A stretch of 41,550 nt of DNA from contig CAZBRS010000048.1 in NCBI GenBank assembly GCA_964494475.1, positions 1 to 41,550 of the forward strand, given 5' to 3'. Made by a program: the position numbers and the translations under genes. The notes beneath the pieces were generated by a model, which worked only from the letters and a program-made list of their open reading frames with translations, did not search any database and was not told the origin of the DNA. This DNA is from CAZBRS01 sp964494475. Lineage in GTDB: Bacteria > Myxococcota_A > UBA9042 > CAZBRS01. Shown here one piece after another: positions 39,983 through 41,550 of the stretch. How positions within the stretch are numbered: position 1 is the stretch's first letter; each line of letters opens with the position of its first letter.

Positions 39983-41550
39983 ATGCGAACGAAGCTCTTC
40001 CCGTGGCTCGGACTCGGCGCGGCCCTCTGGTTCGTGGTCTCCTGCGGCAGCGAAGCCAGCACCCCGGGCGACCGCGACACGACCGAACCGCTCGATCTGT
40101 CGGTGCTCGACAGCGGCGCCGACGCCGGCTTCGACCTGCCCGGCGGCAAGGACACCAGCCCCGACGACGAGCTCGCGGCCGACACCACTCCCGAGGCCGG
40201 GCAGTTCGGCGCTCCCTGCACGGGCAACGAGGACTGCGAGGCCTCGTTCTGCCTGCCCACCCCCAACGGGCAGGTGTGCACCGAGCTGTGCGTGGCCTCG
40301 TGCGCCGACGGGTGGACGTGCAAGGCCATCTCGAACCAGGGCACCGACGTGACCTACATCTGCGTGCCCATCCACGCCACGCTCTGCGACCCCTGCCACA
40401 AGCACAGCGACTGCTCGTCGACCTTCACGGGCGAGGGCAACTTCTGCGTCGAGATCGCCGAACAAGGCAAGTTCTGCGGCGGCACCTGCGAGACCGTCGC
40501 CTGCCCGGCGGGCTACACCTGCCAGAACGTCACCATCGACGGCCAGACCCGCAAGCAGTGCCTGCCCGAAGACGGCACCTGCGAGTGCAGCACCTGGGCC
40601 CGGGAGCACAACCTCTCGACCACCTGCGAGTACGCGAACGACTGGGGCACCTGCGTGGGCGAGCGCGTGTGCACCCTGGCGGGGCTCGAGCCCTGCGACG
40701 CCGCGCCCGCCGAGCAGGAGATCTGCAACGGGGCCGACGACAACTGCGACGCCATCGTCGACAACATCACGACCCCGGAGCCCTGCTCGAGCCACAACGA
40801 GTGGGGCACCTGCCCCGGCGTCATCCTCTGCGGCGAGGGCGGCCAGGGCACGTGCAACGCGCCCACCCCGGGCCAGGACATCTGCGACGGCACCGACAAC
40901 GACTGCGACGGGGGCACCGACGAGGAGTTCCCCGACACCGACGGCGACAAGCTGGCCAACTGCGTCGACGCCGATGACGACGACGACACGCTGGCCGACG
41001 AGATCGACAACTGCCCCCTCGACTTCAACACCGATCAGGCCAACTTCGACGGCGACGCCCAGGGCGACGCCTGCGACCCCGACGACGACAACGACACGGC
41101 CCCCGACGTGGGCGACTGCGACCCGAAGAACCCCCAGGTCAGCCCCTACCTGGTCGAGGTGTGCGACGGGCTCGACAACGACTGCCAGGGCGGCCCCGAC
41201 AACGGCCTGTGCGACGACGGCAACGTGTGCACCGACGATCTCTGCCACGTCGACGGCACGTGCACCTGGGCGCCCAACACCAACGCCTGCGACGACCAGA
41301 GCCTCTGCACCACGGGCGACGTGTGCAACAACGGCGTGTGCACGGGCCAGGCCTTCCTCGACTGCAACGACGGCAAGACCTGCACCGAAGATCTGTGCAA
41401 CCCGGCCTCGGGCTGCTACCACCCGAACAAGGCCGACAACTCGCTCTGCGAGGACGGCAACTTCTGCACCGAGAACGACGTGTGCTTCAACGGCAACTGC
41501 ATGAGCGGCAGCCTGAAGAGCTGCAACGACAACAACCCCTGCACCCAGGA
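39983..41550 (+). CDS. Asp/Cys-rich lipoprotein, 3' end outside the window
   Basis: At least 522 residues, open to the end of the window. The ATG follows GAGGCGAGG. The lipobox is FVVS-Cys21, then an Asp-rich spacer. Cys-rich modules follow: GAPCTGNEDCEASFCLP and CDPCHKHSDCSS. Next are two MopE-type motifs (CNGADDNCDAIVDN and CDGTDNDCDGGTDEE). A thrombospondin type-3-like calcium segment comes next (DADDDDDTLADEIDNCP, FDGDAQGDACDPDDD), then CDGLDNDCQGG, and finally repeats of the DGNVCTDDLCHVDGTC kind. Likely a calcium-stabilised surface protein. No function can be assigned. Confidence 0.75.
   Translation, partial: MRTKLFPWLGLGAALWFVVSCGSEASTPGDRDTTEPLDLSVLDSGADAGFDLPGGKDTSPDDELAADTTPEAGQFGAPCTGNEDCEASFCLPTPNGQVCTELCVASCADGWTCKAISNQGTDVTYICVPIHATLCDPCHKHSDCSSTFTGEGNFCVEIAEQGKFCGGTCETVACPAGYTCQNVTIDGQTRKQCLPEDGTCECSTWAREHNLSTTCEYANDWGTCVGERVCTLAGLEPCDAAPAEQEICNGADDNCDAIVDNITTPEPCSSHNEWGTCPGVILCGEGGQGTCNAPTPGQDICDGTDNDCDGGTDEEFPDTDGDKLANCVDADDDDDTLADEIDNCPLDFNTDQANFDGDAQGDACDPDDDNDTAPDVGDCDPKNPQVSPYLVEVCDGLDNDCQGGPDNGLCDDGNVCTDDLCHVDGTCTWAPNTNACDDQSLCTTGDVCNNGVCTGQAFLDCNDGKTCTEDLCNPASGCYHPNKADNSLCEDGNFCTENDVCFNGNCMSGSLKSCNDNNPCTQ

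Overview
The window is about 41.5 kb of very GC-rich DNA. Coding is dense, start codons are well supported by ribosome binding sites, and no stable RNA gene or CRISPR array was seen. The host is most likely a Myxococcota-type (former Deltaproteobacteria) bacterium. The grounds are the many Cys/Asp-rich secreted lipoproteins with MopE-type metal-binding repeats, a myxococcal cysteine-rich repeat, a choice-of-anchor A domain, a lamin-tail lipoprotein, an HD-GYP response regulator and a sigma-54 activator. This placement is inferred from family content, not from a marker gene.

Layout. 143-1761: ammonium channel plus an atypical PII protein. 1798-12682: a minus-strand block of secreted proteins: a thioester-like/choice-of-anchor A protein, a small membrane protein, a three-gene operon (large lipoprotein, metzincin-type lipoprotein protease, outer-membrane barrel-like protein) and a nine-repeat cysteine-rich lipoprotein. 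12771-17491: a six-gene minus-strand TCA-cycle operon running fumarase alpha, fumarase beta, sdhC, sdhD, sdhA, sdhB. 17671-20374: a secreted C69 peptidase followed by a Deinococcus Rnl-type RNA ligase. 20371-27124: a hypothetical membrane-anchored protein, an OB-fold/lamin-tail lipoprotein, an HD-GYP response regulator and a seven-repeat MopE-like lipoprotein.

27264-36706 is a compact six-gene plus-strand defence operon in which all but one junction overlap. It runs: an RtcR-like regulator with an N-terminal CARF-like sensor and a sigma-54 AAA+ domain, hsdR, hsdM, hsdS, an OLD-like/DUF3696 AAA ATPase and a PLD-like protein. A near-consensus sigma-54 promoter lies inside the last codons of the regulator gene, about 30 bp before the hsdR start codon. 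The inferred logic is that the sensor detects a nucleotide or RNA damage signal, its AAA+ domain opens the sigma-54 promoter, and restriction-modification and the ATPase/PLD pair are switched on together. This is the most interesting system in the window.

36719-38331: a LysM protein and a four-helix membrane protein. 38348-39400: mnmA. 39404-39829: a small lipoprotein. From 39983 a further Cys/Asp-rich lipoprotein runs off the right edge.
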